Below, piece after piece: positions 27,394 to 36,086 of a DNA stretch of 36,603 nucleotides. Each line of letters starts with the position of its first letter. The first letter of the stretch is position 1. Under the pieces are notes generated by a model. It did not search any database, had not been told where the DNA came from, and worked only from the letters and a program-made list of their open reading frames with translations. Made by a program: the position numbers and the translations under genes. Origin of the DNA: Pseudomonadota bacterium (GTDB lineage: Bacteria; Pseudomonadota; Gammaproteobacteria; Xanthomonadales; Rhodanobacteraceae); contig JAJYDI010000001.1 in assembly GCA_021777635.1 (NCBI GenBank), forward strand, positions 1 through 36,603, written 5' to 3'.

Positions 27394-28433
27394 GCGCGAT
27401 CGCTCGTCCGCTGCTGCGCTGGCACGCCCGCCACGGTCGCCACGATCTGCCCTGGCAGCAGATGCGCACGCCCTATCGGGTCTGGCTCAGCGAGGTGATG
27501 CTGCAGCAGACCCAGGTCGCGACGGTGATTCCGTACTTCCAGCGCTTCGTTGCCGCCCTGCCCGATCTGCCCGCGCTGGCGGCCGCCGATTCCGACCAGG
27601 TGTTCGCGCTGTGGTCGGGGCTGGGCTATTACCGACGCGCGCGCTATCTGCACGCCACGGCGCAAAGCTGCGTCGAGCGCCACCAGGGCGATTTGCCGCG
27701 CGATTTCGATGCACTGATGGCGCTGCCCGGCATCGGCCGTTCGACCGCGGGCGCGATCCTCGCCCAAGCGTGGGATCTGCCGTTCCCGATCCTCGACGGC
27801 AACGTCAAGCGCGTGCTCACGCGCCTGCACGGCGTGCATGGCTGGCCGGGCGATGCCGCGGTCGGCCGCGAGTTGTGGACACTGGCCGAGCGGCACACGC
27901 CGCGCCGGCACGCCGGCGATTACGCGCAGGCGATCATGGATCTGGGCGCCACCGTCTGCCTGCCGCACGCGCCGCGCTGCGACGATTGCCCGCTGGCCGC
28001 GCCCTGCGTCGCGCGACGCGATGGCCTGATTGCGCAACTGCCGCAAGCACGCCCGGCGAAGGTCCTGCCGCAACGACAGGCGGTGCTGCTGCTGCTGCGC
28101 GACCGCGGCGGCCGCATCCTGCTCGAGCGCCGCGATGGCGCCGGCGTCTGGTCCGGGCTGTGGAGCCTGCCGCACGCCGACGATGCCGCCGCCGCGCGCG
28201 CGCTGGCCGCCCGTCACGCCGTGATCGATGCCACTCGCGTCCAGGCGCTGGCCCCGTTCCGGCACAGCTTCAGCCACTATCATCTGCAAGCATCGCCGCT
28301 GCTGTTCGACGGCGCCGAGCCGCACCGCACGGTCGCCGATGCGCCATCCCTGCGCTGGACGCTGCCGCGCGAGGCACTCGCGCTGGGGCTGCCGACGCCG
28401 GTACGCCGACTGCTGACTCAACTCGTGGAGTAG
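27390..28433 (+). CDS. mutY: A/G-specific adenine DNA glycosylase
   Basis: 347 aa with a GTG start that overlaps the previous stop (GTGA). Catalytic Glu (E35) is in [20 protein letters not shown]. The helix-hairpin-helix is [20 protein letters not shown] with the catalytic Asp in [15 protein letters not shown]. The [4Fe-4S] loop fits C-x6-C-x2-C-x5-C ([17 protein letters not shown]). The C-terminal Nudix-like domain (about 225-347) recognises 8-oxoG ([30 protein letters not shown]). It removes adenine mispaired with 8-oxoguanine. Downstream is yggX, whose product protects Fe-S proteins; the mutY-yggX pairing is conserved in gammaproteobacteria. Confidence 0.97.
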   Translation: MSAIARPLLRWHARHGRHDLPWQQMRTPYRVWLSEVMLQQTQVATVIPYFQRFVAALPDLPALAAADSDQVFALWSGLGYYRRARYLHATAQSCVERHQGDLPRDFDALMALPGIGRSTAGAILAQAWDLPFPILDGNVKRVLTRLHGVHGWPGDAAVGRELWTLAERHTPRRHAGDYAQAIMDLGATVCLPHAPRCDDCPLAAPCVARRDGLIAQLPQARPAKVLPQRQAVLLLLRDRGGRILLERRDGAGVWSGLWSLPHADDAAAARALAARHAVIDATRVQALAPFRHSFSHYHLQASPLLFDGAEPHRTVADAPSLRWTLPREALALGLPTPVRRLLTQLVE

Positions 28434-28438
28434 CCCGC

Positions 28439-28723
28439 ATGACCCGCACCGTGCACTGCGTCCGCCTTGGCCGGGAAGCCGAAGGCCTGGCCTACGCGCC
28501 TTGGCCTGGCGAGCTGGGACAGCGGATCTACGCGCAGGTCTCGCGCGAGGCGTGGCAGCAATGGCTGGCGCACCAGACCCTGCTGATCAATGAGAACCGT
28601 CTCAGTCCCCTGGACCCGAAGACGCGCGGATTCCTCGCCGCCGAGATGGAGAAATTCCTGTTCGGCGGCGAGGCCAGCAAACCCGCCGGCTACATCCCGC
28701 CCGAGGCCGGCGTCGCCGGCTGA
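28439..28723 (+). CDS. yggX: Oxidative damage protection protein / Fe(II) trafficking protein YggX
   Basis: 94 aa. The YggX pattern is [20 protein letters not shown] with the conserved Cys, then [40 protein letters not shown] and EMEKFLFGG. It helps protect or repair Fe-S clusters under oxidative stress in the cytosol. It starts five bases after mutY. Its last 34 bases overlap the 3' end of the convergent DUF6491-like gene. Confidence 0.95.
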   Translation: MTRTVHCVRLGREAEGLAYAPWPGELGQRIYAQVSREAWQQWLAHQTLLINENRLSPLDPKTRGFLAAEMEKFLFGGEASKPAGYIPPEAGVAG

Positions 28724-29151
28724 GCAGCCGCGGGTTTCAACGGCTCGGGACCCAGCCCGGCCTTGCGCATGGCCAGATAATCGACCGGACGGATCGACTC
28801 GATCTGGCACGGCTGACCTTGCACCTGCACATAGTCGAAGCGGGCGCGCAGGGTATGCATGTGCGCATGCAGCCCGATGCCGTTGGCCCAGCTGAGGTTG
28901 ATGCAGGGCTTGGCCACCTGGAACAGGTAGACCTTGTTGACGCCGGTCCACAGCGCGAAGTGGGTGTCGCCCAGCGGCTGCCAGCCCTGTTGCTGGAAAT
29001 ACATGATCGAATCCACCGGCTGACCGGCAAAGCGCTCGAAACGGGCCAGATTCTCCGCCTGCACCCTGGCCGTATCAGCCAGCGCGACGGATGTTGCGGC
29101 GAGCGCGAGGCACACCGCCAGCGCGGTGCGGACGAATGCGGGACTACGCAT
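28690..29151 (-). CDS. Secreted DUF6491-like protein
   Basis: 153 aa from ATG 29151, chosen because a Sec signal peptide follows ([20 protein letters not shown], cleavage near ALA-DT). The mature region has [56 protein letters not shown] and [16 protein letters not shown]. Two Cys may form a disulfide. This layout (valve-like single domain beginning with a short RFxxF/AG motif and ending at IRPVDY) resembles DUF6491, found largely in Xanthomonadales. The Ala/Pro-rich tail ([13 protein letters not shown]) overlaps yggX on the other strand. Role unknown. Confidence 0.72.
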   Translation of the reverse strand: MRSPAFVRTALAVCLALAATSVALADTARVQAENLARFERFAGQPVDSIMYFQQQGWQPLGDTHFALWTGVNKVYLFQVAKPCINLSWANGIGLHAHMHTLRARFDYVQVQGQPCQIESIRPVDYLAMRKAGLGPEPLKPAAAQPATPASGGM

Positions 29152-29311
29152 GACCGGCTCCTTGACAATGCCGCTGCGGAACGCCGGGCCCGCGGCCGCT
29201 CCCTGCGATGGCGAGGTCCGGTCAGCGACTTCGCCGACGATCATAGCCCCACCGCATGGACACGGCGTCAGCGTCAGCGCCCGCATTTCTGCGCCATTCA
29301 CGGCATGCGGC

Positions 29312-29340
29312 TTGACGGCCCGCAGCCGCGCGGCTGTAAT
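29312..29340 (+). promoter_or_regulatory. Sigma-70 promoter for tRNA-Phe
   Basis: TTGACG (29312-29317) and TGTAAT (29335-29340) each match consensus at five of six positions and are 17 bp apart. A GC-rich discriminator (ACGCGGC) follows, as in stringently controlled stable-RNA promoters. The predicted start at about 29347 leaves a leader of roughly 105 nt before the tRNA, to be removed by RNase P. Confidence 0.65.
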
Positions 29341-29452
29341 ACGCGGCTGCCGTGCCTTGTACGGGTCCGCAGCAAGCCCGGCTGCGATGTCGAGACCGGC
29401 CCCGCCGTTCCCGCGCGCATCGAACGGTGAGCCCAGCAGGCAGCGGCAATCT

Positions 29453-29528
29453 GGCCAGGTAGCTCAGTTGGTAGAGCAGGGGACTGAAAATCCCCGTGTC
29501 GGCGGTTCGATTCCGTCCCTGGCCACCA
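29453..29528 (+). tRNA. tRNA-Phe (GAA)
   Basis: 76 nt with encoded CCA. The acceptor stem GGCCAGG pairs with CCTGGCC. The D arm has AGCTCAGTTGGTAGAGC. The anticodon stem GGGGA/TCCCC encloses loop CTGAAAA with anticodon GAA at 29486-29488. The T arm is GGCGGTTCGATTCCGTC. All canonical positions are present. It lies in a gene-free stretch with its own promoter and a downstream hairpin. Confidence 0.98.
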
Positions 29529-29536
29529 AAATTCCG

Positions 29537-29565
29537 CGCCCAACGGTTCCCGGTTGGGCGTTTTC
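29537..29565 (+). terminator. Intrinsic terminator after tRNA-Phe
   Basis: CGCCCAAC (29537-29544) and GTTGGGCG (29553-29560) form an 8-bp stem with an 8-nt loop, followed by TTTTC. It begins nine bases after the tRNA CCA end. The U-run is short. Confidence 0.7.
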
Positions 29566-29820
29566 ATTTGCGCTTTTCGCATGACACGCGGGGTACCCGC
29601 TCATTCTGCGTGTGCGGCGAGGGTCCGGTGCCGTCGCGGAAACATCCCCGGTTGCCCTCCGTTCCGCCCCCTCCTCTCTCGAAATCGGCGCTGGCTTTTC
29701 GCCATGGGACACACCGCTTGGCGGGCACGGCGATCCGAAGGTCGTCGTTGCCGATCGCCTTGCCCGTTGCTTCCGGCGCCGCACGGATCGTGTCGCAAGC
29801 CTGGCGACGCCGCGACGCCT
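29566..29820. other. Gene-free spacer
   Basis: No credible gene: the open frames on both strands here lack ribosome sites, recognisable domains or coherent starts. No repeat of the tRNA-Phe 3' end (attachment site) was seen in this spacer or to its right. Confidence 0.5.
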
Positions 29821-30603
29821 TCATCCACCGTCGGCAACCGTCAGTGCCAGCTCGTCGCGGACGTGCAACTTGTTGTCGCTGATCGCCTTCCAGGCCGGAT
29901 CATGGGAAAGCCGTTCGCGAACGGCAGCCTTCACGCTGTCGCGGGCGGCCAGTGCCCGGTCGCTGCGATATTCCAGCAACAGCATCGCGGACCATGGCCG
30001 ACCGGCCGGGTATCGGGCCAACAGGACGCTATAGCCCGCCAGCACGCCGGCGCCCTCCCAGCCCTTGAACTCCGGGATCGCGTACCCGTCGAGATACTTC
30101 AAATAGGCACTGTCCGAAACCTGGTAGCGGTAGGGAATGACCAGATACACCGGCGCAGACGCCGAACTCGATACATGATCCCGGCGCACCAGACTGGCGG
30201 GTGTGCTCTCGATCCGCGAGGTCAATGCCAGCTCGTCCTGCGACAGTCCGGCCGGCAATTCCCGCGCACCCTGCATCCAGCGTTCCTGACCGGCATTGCC
30301 GTCGAATTCGAGTATGGCCATCGCGTTCCATCCGCCGGAATCCAGGTCGCGATTGAAAAGAACCCGATAGCTGCGCAGGATGCCTTGCGTCTGCATGCTG
30401 CGGAAGCGCGGCAGGGTTTCCTTGCGCAGCGACTTGCGGAACGCGAGCCAGTTTGCCGTCGTCGTATGGTAGGCAATGATCAGTGCGGGCTGCCGGTCCG
30501 GAAATGGCTTCGTGTCATGGCCACGGCCAATCGGGATGAATGCGAGAAAGACGACGATGGCCGCGCCGAGCCGGCGCCGGCGCGAATGAGGTCCAGGTGT
30601 CAC
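29821..30603 (-). CDS. Exported protein with two similar alpha/beta halves, function unknown
   Basis: 260 aa from GTG 30603, chosen because GGAGGAG lies eight bases upstream and a signal peptide follows (basic SRRRR, then LGAAIVVFLAFIPIG, cleavage near GRG-HD). Two halves appear related. In the first, WLAFRKSLRKETLPRFRSMQ is followed by GILRSYRVLFNRDLDSGGW and NAMAILEF. In the second, YLKYLDGYAIPEFKGWEGAG is followed by VLAGYSVLLARYPAGRPW and SAMLLLEY. The helix-strand-strand pattern and the closing W-x-A-M-x-x-LE resemble dimeric alpha/beta barrel (NIPSNAP/monooxygenase-like) domains, but this is fold-level inference. GC is lower than in most neighbours (36 of 60 in 30121-30180). Presumably periplasmic; monocistronic. 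Confidence 0.7.
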   Translation of the reverse strand: MTPGPHSRRRRLGAAIVVFLAFIPIGRGHDTKPFPDRQPALIIAYHTTTANWLAFRKSLRKETLPRFRSMQTQGILRSYRVLFNRDLDSGGWNAMAILEFDGNAGQERWMQGARELPAGLSQDELALTSRIESTPASLVRRDHVSSSASAPVYLVIPYRYQVSDSAYLKYLDGYAIPEFKGWEGAGVLAGYSVLLARYPAGRPWSAMLLLEYRSDRALAARDSVKAAVRERLSHDPAWKAISDNKLHVRDELALTVADGG

Positions 30604-31084
30604 GGCAAGATCTCCTCCGGTCGATCGGGCAGCCAGGAAACGCACGCACAGACGACCCGCCGGCTGCGGTTTGCAGGAGCCCGCTCCGGCATCATCCGGA
30701 TTCCGGTGCCGTGATCCGGACCGTCCATGCGCCATGCGCACTGCGATGCGCGCACGGTAGAAAGCCAACCTTAAATGAACCTGACCGTGGATCATGACCG
30801 ACTAAGCCGGGCCCTGGCCGCTCGCCCGACCTTCGGTTGACTGCAGCACGCTGCATATCTCGTCTTGACCCGGCTCCACCGAGAAAAGCCCCACCCCCGA
30901 GCGCCCTGTCCCGACCCCCTGCCACCTCGGTCAACCATCGCCGGCAAGGCGGTTCGTCGAGTCCTGCGCGGCCCGGGCGGCGCCCGCGCCGCACGGCTCC
31001 CGACGCCGCTGGCGGATTGGCCGGGCGTTCAGCGACCACCCCCGCAACCGGTGTAGCGTAGGCGGGTCGCCGGAGAATTCGCAG
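30604..31084. other. Intergenic region between two divergent exported-protein genes
   Basis: 481 bp without a supportable gene. A direct repeat AACCT (30767-30771 and 30778-30782), 11 bp start to start in an AT-richer patch, has the helical spacing of OmpR-family response-regulator boxes; the match is short. No -35/-10 pair meets consensus on either strand. The remainder is GC-rich with nothing recognised. Confidence 0.4.
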
Positions 31085-31516
31085 ATGAACCGTATCGGCC
31101 TGGCGTTGCTGGCACTGACCCTGGTTGCACCGGCCTGGGCGGATGGCGTGAAGGCGCCAGCCAGCCCGGTCCTGGATCTCAACCTTCCCGCCCAGCCTTA
31201 TCCGGCTTACGTGGCACCCGCGCATGCCGCTTCGACGGCGGGCGCTGCCTTGGGCATGCCCGCCGTCCCGGCCGCGGCGGTCCAATCGGATGGCCTGAAC
31301 GGATCGCCGCCCCATGTGTGGGGCAGCGTCACCACCGGCGTGGGCTACAGCAAGGCGTTCGGCACCACGACCTGGGAAGGCGCGAACGTCAACATGACCA
31401 AGTTTTTCGGCAGCGCCGAGCATCCGTTCGCGCTGACGATCGGCGTCAGCACGACCCATGTGCGCAACCTCGGCAACGGTCGCTGGCCTTATGCCTGGGG
31501 CGGCCAGCAGCCCTAG
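31085..31516 (+). CDS. Small secreted protein of unknown function
   Basis: 143 aa with GGAGAA seven bases before the ATG. Signal peptide MNRIGLALLALTLVAPAWA, cleaved before DG. The first half of the mature protein is Pro/Ala-rich and probably unstructured (PAQPYPAYVAPAHAASTAGA). The second half looks like short beta strands: HVWGSVTTGVGYSKAFGTTT, EGANVNMTKFFGS, FALTIGVSTTHVRNLGNG. These amphipathic strands with aromatic ends recall fragments of outer-membrane beta-barrels. No family is recognised. It stands alone, upstream of a convergent permease gene. Confidence 0.65.
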   Translation: MNRIGLALLALTLVAPAWADGVKAPASPVLDLNLPAQPYPAYVAPAHAASTAGAALGMPAVPAAAVQSDGLNGSPPHVWGSVTTGVGYSKAFGTTTWEGANVNMTKFFGSAEHPFALTIGVSTTHVRNLGNGRWPYAWGGQQP

Positions 31517-31624
31517 CCCGATGCGTCCCGAGCCGACTCGCACAACCGCGCAGGCAGGCGCATCGGATGCAGCCACCCGCATCGCGTCCGCTGTCGGGAG
31601 ATGGCCGGACGCGTCGAAGCCCGC

Positions 31625-32980
31625 TCAAGGCGCTTCGCGCCGCCGCAGCATCCGCACGCCGCGATAGAGCGGGTAACTGGCGAGCAGCACCAGCAATGCG
31701 ATCAGCGCGTCGTGCGGATCGCTGCGCGCGACGCCGGCCAGGAAGACCACGGTGATCAGCAACCCGATGCCCGTGGTCCAGGGATAGCCCCAGGCCCGGT
31801 AGGGCCGCGGCGCTTCCGGCTCGCGCCGGCGCAGCACGATCAGCGAGACATACATCAACAGGTAATTCACCACCATCAGGGTGGCGGTGATCGCGAGCAG
31901 CGCGCGAAAGGTGCCGGAAAGCAGGAACAGGCCCGCGACCAGAGTACTCAGCAGCAGACCGGCGACCGGCGTGCCGCCGGCGTTGACGATCAGGGCCTGG
32001 CGCAGGAACAGGCGATCACGAGCCATCGCCAGCAGCGAGCGCGGCTGCGAGAGCAGGATCGAGTTGATCGTGCCCAGCACCGACACCATCACGATGCCGC
32101 GAATGATCAGATCGCCACGCGGGCCGAACAACGCCTGCGCCACCGCGCCGCCGACGAACGGCAAGTGCGCCATCCGCGTGATCGGCAGCACCCACAGAAA
32201 GGCCGCATTGAGCAGCAGGTAGACGGCGATGATCAGAAGCAGCCCGCGAAACATCGACTGCGGGATCTCGCGCCCCGGATCGCGCAGCTCCTCGCCGAAG
32301 GCGATCACCGCGTAATAGCCGTTGTAGGTGAAGATCACGCCCTGCAAGGCCAGTACGAGGGCCACCGGCAACGCCATGCCGTGGGGCATGGCGACCGCCG
32401 TGTCCGGCGCGGCCGCCGCGTGCGGCATCACGAAGGCGGCCACCACCAGCCCGCCGAGCGCGAGGGCCTTCGCCAGCGTGGTGGCCATCTGCATGCGCGC
32501 GCCCCAGCGCACGCCGACCAGCTGCAGCGCGAACAAGGCGGCCAGAACGGCAAAGGCGATCGCGCCGGCATGTCCGGCAGTCCCCGGAACCAGCGCGCCC
32601 GAGTATTCGCCGATCAGCACCGCCAGCGCCGCCGCGGCGCTGCAGGTCTGGATCCACTGGGTATAACCGACGAAAAAACCGGCGTAACCGCCCAGCGCGC
32701 GTTGCGCAAACACGTACATGCCGCCGGCGCGCGGGATCATTGCGCCCAGTTCGGAATACACCGTCGCACCGAGCAAGGCGTTGAAACCGCCGAACACCCA
32801 CACCGCCATGAACAGCGTGACATTCGGCAACAGCGCCGCGATCTCGCCGGGTGTGCGCAGGATGCCGCCGCCGATGGTGTTGCCGATGCCGACGGCGAGC
32901 GCGAAGGCCATGCCGAGCACGCGCAACAGTCCGCGCTCGTGCTTGATCGGACTCCCGGCCTCCCCGTCGCCTGTCGACAT
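31625..32980 (-). CDS. APC superfamily amino acid permease
   Basis: 451 aa with twelve predicted membrane helices. The start at ATG 32980 has GGGAG upstream. The first helix has the APC substrate motif ALAVGIGNTIGGGILRTPGE (helix break at IGGGI). Further conserved parts are ELGAMIPRAGGMYVFAQRAL, FTYNGYYAVIAFGEELRDPG and LLSQPRSLLAMARDRLF. It imports or exchanges amino acids or polyamines across the inner membrane; the substrate cannot be told. It is divergent from tyrA with 154 bp between the starts, so an aromatic amino acid is a possibility but only by location. Confidence 0.9.
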   Translation of the reverse strand: MSTGDGEAGSPIKHERGLLRVLGMAFALAVGIGNTIGGGILRTPGEIAALLPNVTLFMAVWVFGGFNALLGATVYSELGAMIPRAGGMYVFAQRALGGYAGFFVGYTQWIQTCSAAAALAVLIGEYSGALVPGTAGHAGAIAFAVLAALFALQLVGVRWGARMQMATTLAKALALGGLVVAAFVMPHAAAAPDTAVAMPHGMALPVALVLALQGVIFTYNGYYAVIAFGEELRDPGREIPQSMFRGLLLIIAVYLLLNAAFLWVLPITRMAHLPFVGGAVAQALFGPRGDLIIRGIVMVSVLGTINSILLSQPRSLLAMARDRLFLRQALIVNAGGTPVAGLLLSTLVAGLFLLSGTFRALLAITATLMVVNYLLMYVSLIVLRRREPEAPRPYRAWGYPWTTGIGLLITVVFLAGVARSDPHDALIALLVLLASYPLYRGVRMLRRREAP

Positions 32981-33134
32981 CGCCAGCTCCCGCGCGGCAC
33001 GCGATACCCATGCATCGGCCGGTCCGCTTGCGCTTGCGTGCAAATGCCGCGCAGCGGATCCGGGCGCCTGTTCTACTATCGATGGCATTCGGCCGCCACG
33101 CGCGGCACTCATCCTGACCCCACGGGCATCCGTC

Positions 33135-34268
33135 ATGCCGTCCGAAATGCAGCCGCTCGCGGCACCGCGCGAAGTCATCGACGCCATCGACCGGCAGATT
33201 CTCGATCTTCTGCAACAGCGCAACCGGGTGGTCGGCGACGTCATCGCGACCAAGATCCGGCAGAGTCTGCCGATTTTCGACGCCGCGCGCGAAGACGCGA
33301 AGATCGCCGATTTCCGCCGTCAGGCCGAACTGCACGGACTGGATGCGGAATGGGCGGAGGACTTCCTGCGCATGATCATGAGCAGCTCGCGGGATCGACA
33401 GTCGCACGGCGAGTTCCCGCGCGCCGGCACGCGGTCGCGCGTCGTGCTGCTGGTCGGCGGCGCAGGCAGCATGGGCTCGCTGTACCGGCGTTTCCTCGAG
33501 CGCAGCGGACACCGGGTGCGCATCCTCGACCGTGACGACTGGGCGCGCGCCGACGAGCTGGCCAGCGGCATCGATCTCGCCATCGTGGCGGTGCCGATCG
33601 ACGTCACGCCCGCGGTGATCCGGCGCCTCGCGCCGCACCTGCCCGCCGACGCGGTGCTCGCCGATTTCACCTCCAACAAGAAGGGCCTGCTCGAACTGAT
33701 GCAGCAGGCGCATCCCGGACCCGTTCTCAGCCTGCATCCGATGCACGGACCCGACGCGCCGAATCTGGCCAAGCAGCTGATGCTGGTGTGCCCCGGGCGT
33801 GACCCGGAGCGTTGCGAATGGCTGATCGAGCAGTGCCGGCTCTGGGGCATGCACATCCGCATGGTCGCGCCCGGCCAGCATGATCAGGTGATGCACCTGA
33901 TCCAGGGTCTTCGCCATTTCACGACCTTCCTGCACGGTTCGTTCCTTCGCGGCAGCAAGCTGCAACCGGACACCATCCTCGAATTCTCCAGCCCGGTCTA
34001 TCGCATGGAGCTGATGATGACCGCGCGCCTGTTCGCGCAGGACCCGCATCTTTATGCCGACATCGTGCTCGCCGACGACGAGCGCCGTGCCCTGCTGCTC
34101 GATTTTCTCGAGCACCACCGCAAGCTGGCGCGGATGATCGCGGACAACGATCGCGACGGCCTGGTCGCGGAGTTCCGCAGCATCAGCGCGTTTTTCGCGG
34201 ACTTCGCCGAGCGTGCCCGTCGCGAGAGCGGCTATCTGATCTACCGGCTCTCCGAACGCTTCACCTGA
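33135..34268 (+). CDS. tyrA: Bifunctional chorismate mutase / prephenate dehydrogenase
   Basis: 377 aa, close to E. coli TyrA (373). Residues 1-90 are an AroQ-type chorismate mutase (VIDAIDRQILDLLQQRNRVV, then IFDAAREDAKI). Residues 100-377 are the dehydrogenase. The NAD site is VVLLVGGAGSMGSLYRRFLE ending with ILDRDDW, whose Asp favours NAD+. VLADFTSNKKGLLELM and SLHPMHGPDAPNLAKQLMLV follow, then HDQVMHLIQGLRHFTTFLHG with the substrate-binding His and Arg. It converts chorismate to prephenate and then to 4-hydroxyphenylpyruvate for tyrosine. A hairpin follows its stop codon immediately. No TyrR box was seen upstream. Confidence 0.95.
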   Translation: MPSEMQPLAAPREVIDAIDRQILDLLQQRNRVVGDVIATKIRQSLPIFDAAREDAKIADFRRQAELHGLDAEWAEDFLRMIMSSSRDRQSHGEFPRAGTRSRVVLLVGGAGSMGSLYRRFLERSGHRVRILDRDDWARADELASGIDLAIVAVPIDVTPAVIRRLAPHLPADAVLADFTSNKKGLLELMQQAHPGPVLSLHPMHGPDAPNLAKQLMLVCPGRDPERCEWLIEQCRLWGMHIRMVAPGQHDQVMHLIQGLRHFTTFLHGSFLRGSKLQPDTILEFSSPVYRMELMMTARLFAQDPHLYADIVLADDERRALLLDFLEHHRKLARMIADNDRDGLVAEFRSISAFFADFAERARRESGYLIYRLSERFT

Positions 34269-34292
34269 GCGCCCGCTTGCAAAAGCGGGTGC
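34269..34292 (+). other. GNRA-capped hairpin directly after the tyrA stop
   Basis: GCGCCCGCTT (34269-34278) pairs with AAGCGGGTGC (34283-34292), ten pairs including one G-U, around a GCAA tetraloop. It begins at the base after the stop codon. No U-run follows, so it may stabilise the 3' end or act with Rho rather than as a standard terminator. Confidence 0.6.
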
Positions 34293-34436
34293 CCGGCCCT
34301 GGCTTGCGCGCAGCCGGCCGCGGCACAGCCGTGTCACCCGGGTCGGGACCTCCCCTGCGAGTGCCCTCACGGCAGGACAGCCCCGGACCGGAGCGGTGCC
34401 CGAACCGCGTGCGGCATCGGCCCGGCGGACCCGCGT

Positions 34437-34994
34437 TCATGGCGCCTGCGGCTTCCACTTGATCGAACAGCCCATGCTCGGAAACTGCGGCAGCGGCGGA
34501 CTGCGGCCGGCGGCGACCGCGTGCATCGCCCGGTACAGCTCCCGCGGTGCATCGGCCACGAGCTCCTTGCGCGAGGCATCCAGTCGGCCGCGATAGCGCA
34601 GCCGCAGCTGCGCGTCGAAGCCGAAGAAGTCCGGCGTGCAGACCGCCCCGTAGGCACGCGCCACGTCCTGCGATGCGTCATGCAGATAGGGGAAGTCGAA
34701 GCCGGCCCCGTTGGCGAACCCGTGCATGTTCGACCGCGAGTCCTCGGGGTAGGCATCGGCATCGTTGCTGTTGATCGCCACCACGCCGATGCCCAGCGCG
34801 CGCAATGCGCGCGCATCGCGCACGAGGTGCGGCAGTACCGAGCGCACATAAGGGCAGTGGTTGCAGATAAAGGCGACGACCAGGCCGCCGGGTCCGCGCA
34901 GGTCGGCCAGCGTGACCATTCGACCACTGACGTCGGGCAATCTGAAGTCCGATGCGCAGGAACCGATTTCGCCGGGAGGAGCGGTCGTGGCCAC
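34437..34994 (-). CDS. Thioredoxin-fold (AhpC/TSA-like) protein with CNHCPYV motif
   Basis: 185 aa from GTG 34994; the ribosome site is weak. The N-terminal SDFRLPDVSGRMVTLADLRG is peroxiredoxin-like, then the redox motif VVAFICNHCPYVRSVLPHLV, VAINSNDADAYPEDS, and FPYLHDASQDVARAYGAVCT with PDFFGFDAQLRLRYRGRLD. This CNHCPYV subgroup of the AhpC/TSA superfamily is widespread but uncharacterised; it probably works as a thiol oxidoreductase or peroxidase in the cytosol. It starts 17 bases after the aldolase stop codon, in the same operon. Confidence 0.85.
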   Translation of the reverse strand: MATTAPPGEIGSCASDFRLPDVSGRMVTLADLRGPGGLVVAFICNHCPYVRSVLPHLVRDARALRALGIGVVAINSNDADAYPEDSRSNMHGFANGAGFDFPYLHDASQDVARAYGAVCTPDFFGFDAQLRLRYRGRLDASRKELVADAPRELYRAMHAVAAGRSPPLPQFPSMGCSIKWKPQAP

Positions 34995-35011
34995 GGGTCA
35001 GCTCACGGCGC

Positions 35012-36070
35012 TCAGGCGGCCCGGGCGCCGCGCTCGGCGCAGGCGCGCGCGAAGCACTCCAGCGCCATCGGCTTGATCCTGCCGGCCTGCCCGGTACACC
35101 CGAAAGCCTCGAAACGCTCCTTGCAGATGCCGCTGGCCGCGGCTTGTGCCGCCTTGAGGCACGCACGCGGATCGAATTCCTCGGGCTTCTGCATCAGCAG
35201 CCTGCGCATCGCACCGGTCATCGCCAGCCGGATGTCGGTGTCGATGTTGACCTTGCGCACGCCGTGGCGGATGCCCTCGACGATCTCCGCCACCGGCACC
35301 CCGTAGGTCTCCTTGATCGCACCGCCGAATTCGCGGATGACCGCCAGCCATTCCTGCGGCACCGAACTCGATCCGTGCATCACCAGATGCGTGTCCGGCA
35401 GCCGTGCATGGATGGCCTTGAGCCGGTCCATGGCCAGGATCTCGCCGCTGGGCGGTCGCGTGAACTTGTAGGCGCCGTGCGAGGTGCCGATGGCGATGGC
35501 CAGTGCGTCGACACCGGTCTGGCTGACGAAATCGGCGGCCTGCTCCGGGTCGGTGAGCAGCTGCGCGCGGCCCAGCGTGCCGGCGGCACCGACGCCGTCC
35601 TCCTCGCCCGCCTGGCCGGTCTCGAGCGAACCGAGGCAGCCCAGTTCGCCCTCGACCGAGACGCCGACCGCGTGCGCCATCTCGACCACGCGCCGGGTCA
35701 CCTCGACGTTGTAGGCATACGACGACGGCGTTTTCATGTCGGCCAGCAGCGAGCCGTCCATCATCACGCTGGAAAAGCCGCTGCGGATGGAGGCCTGGCA
35801 GACCGCGGGGCTGGCGCCGTGATCCTGGTGCATCACCACCGGCAGGTGCGGATACATCTCGATGGCTCCCTCGACCATCCGGCGCAACATCGGTTCGCCG
35901 GCATACTTGCGTGCTCCGGCCGAGGCCTGCAGGATCACCGGCGCGTCGCAGGCATCGGCCGCTATCATGATCGCGTTGATCTGCTCGAGGTTGTTGATGT
36001 TGAAGGCCGGCACGCCGTAACCGTGCTCGGCAGCGTGGTCCAGCAGTTGACGCAGTGCGATCAAGGCCAT
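35012..36070 (-). CDS. fba: Fructose-bisphosphate aldolase, class II (Calvin-cycle subtype)
   Basis: 352 aa from ATG 36070. Zinc ligands and active site are visible: [17 protein letters not shown] (His-x-Asp-His), [27 protein letters not shown], and [17 protein letters not shown]. The dihydroxyacetone phosphate-binding end is [20 protein letters not shown]. Length and the insert after EGELG fit the longer class II subtype named for Calvin-cycle operons but used also in glycolysis and gluconeogenesis. It cleaves fructose 1,6-bisphosphate into two triose phosphates. It lies 16 bp downstream of the phosphoglycolate phosphatase gene and is followed by a thioredoxin-like gene. Confidence 0.96.
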   Translation of the reverse strand: MALIALRQLLDHAAEHGYGVPAFNINNLEQINAIMIAADACDAPVILQASAGARKYAGEPMLRRMVEGAIEMYPHLPVVMHQDHGASPAVCQASIRSGFSSVMMDGSLLADMKTPSSYAYNVEVTRRVVEMAHAVGVSVEGELGCLGSLETGQAGEEDGVGAAGTLGRAQLLTDPEQAADFVSQTGVDALAIAIGTSHGAYKFTRPPSGEILAMDRLKAIHARLPDTHLVMHGSSSVPQEWLAVIREFGGAIKETYGVPVAEIVEGIRHGVRKVNIDTDIRLAMTGAMRRLLMQKPEEFDPRACLKAAQAAASGICKERFEAFGCTGQAGRIKPMALECFARACAERGARAA

Positions 36071-36086
36071 GGCGCAGCTCCGCGGG

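Noticed and set aside
30837..30860. TTGACT with a nearby CATATC as a promoter
   Set aside because: The spacing is 11 bp, too short for sigma-70.
29529..31624. Genomic island inserted at tRNA-Phe
   Set aside because: No integrase gene and no repeated copy of the tRNA 3' end were seen to the right; only moderately lower GC remains as a hint.
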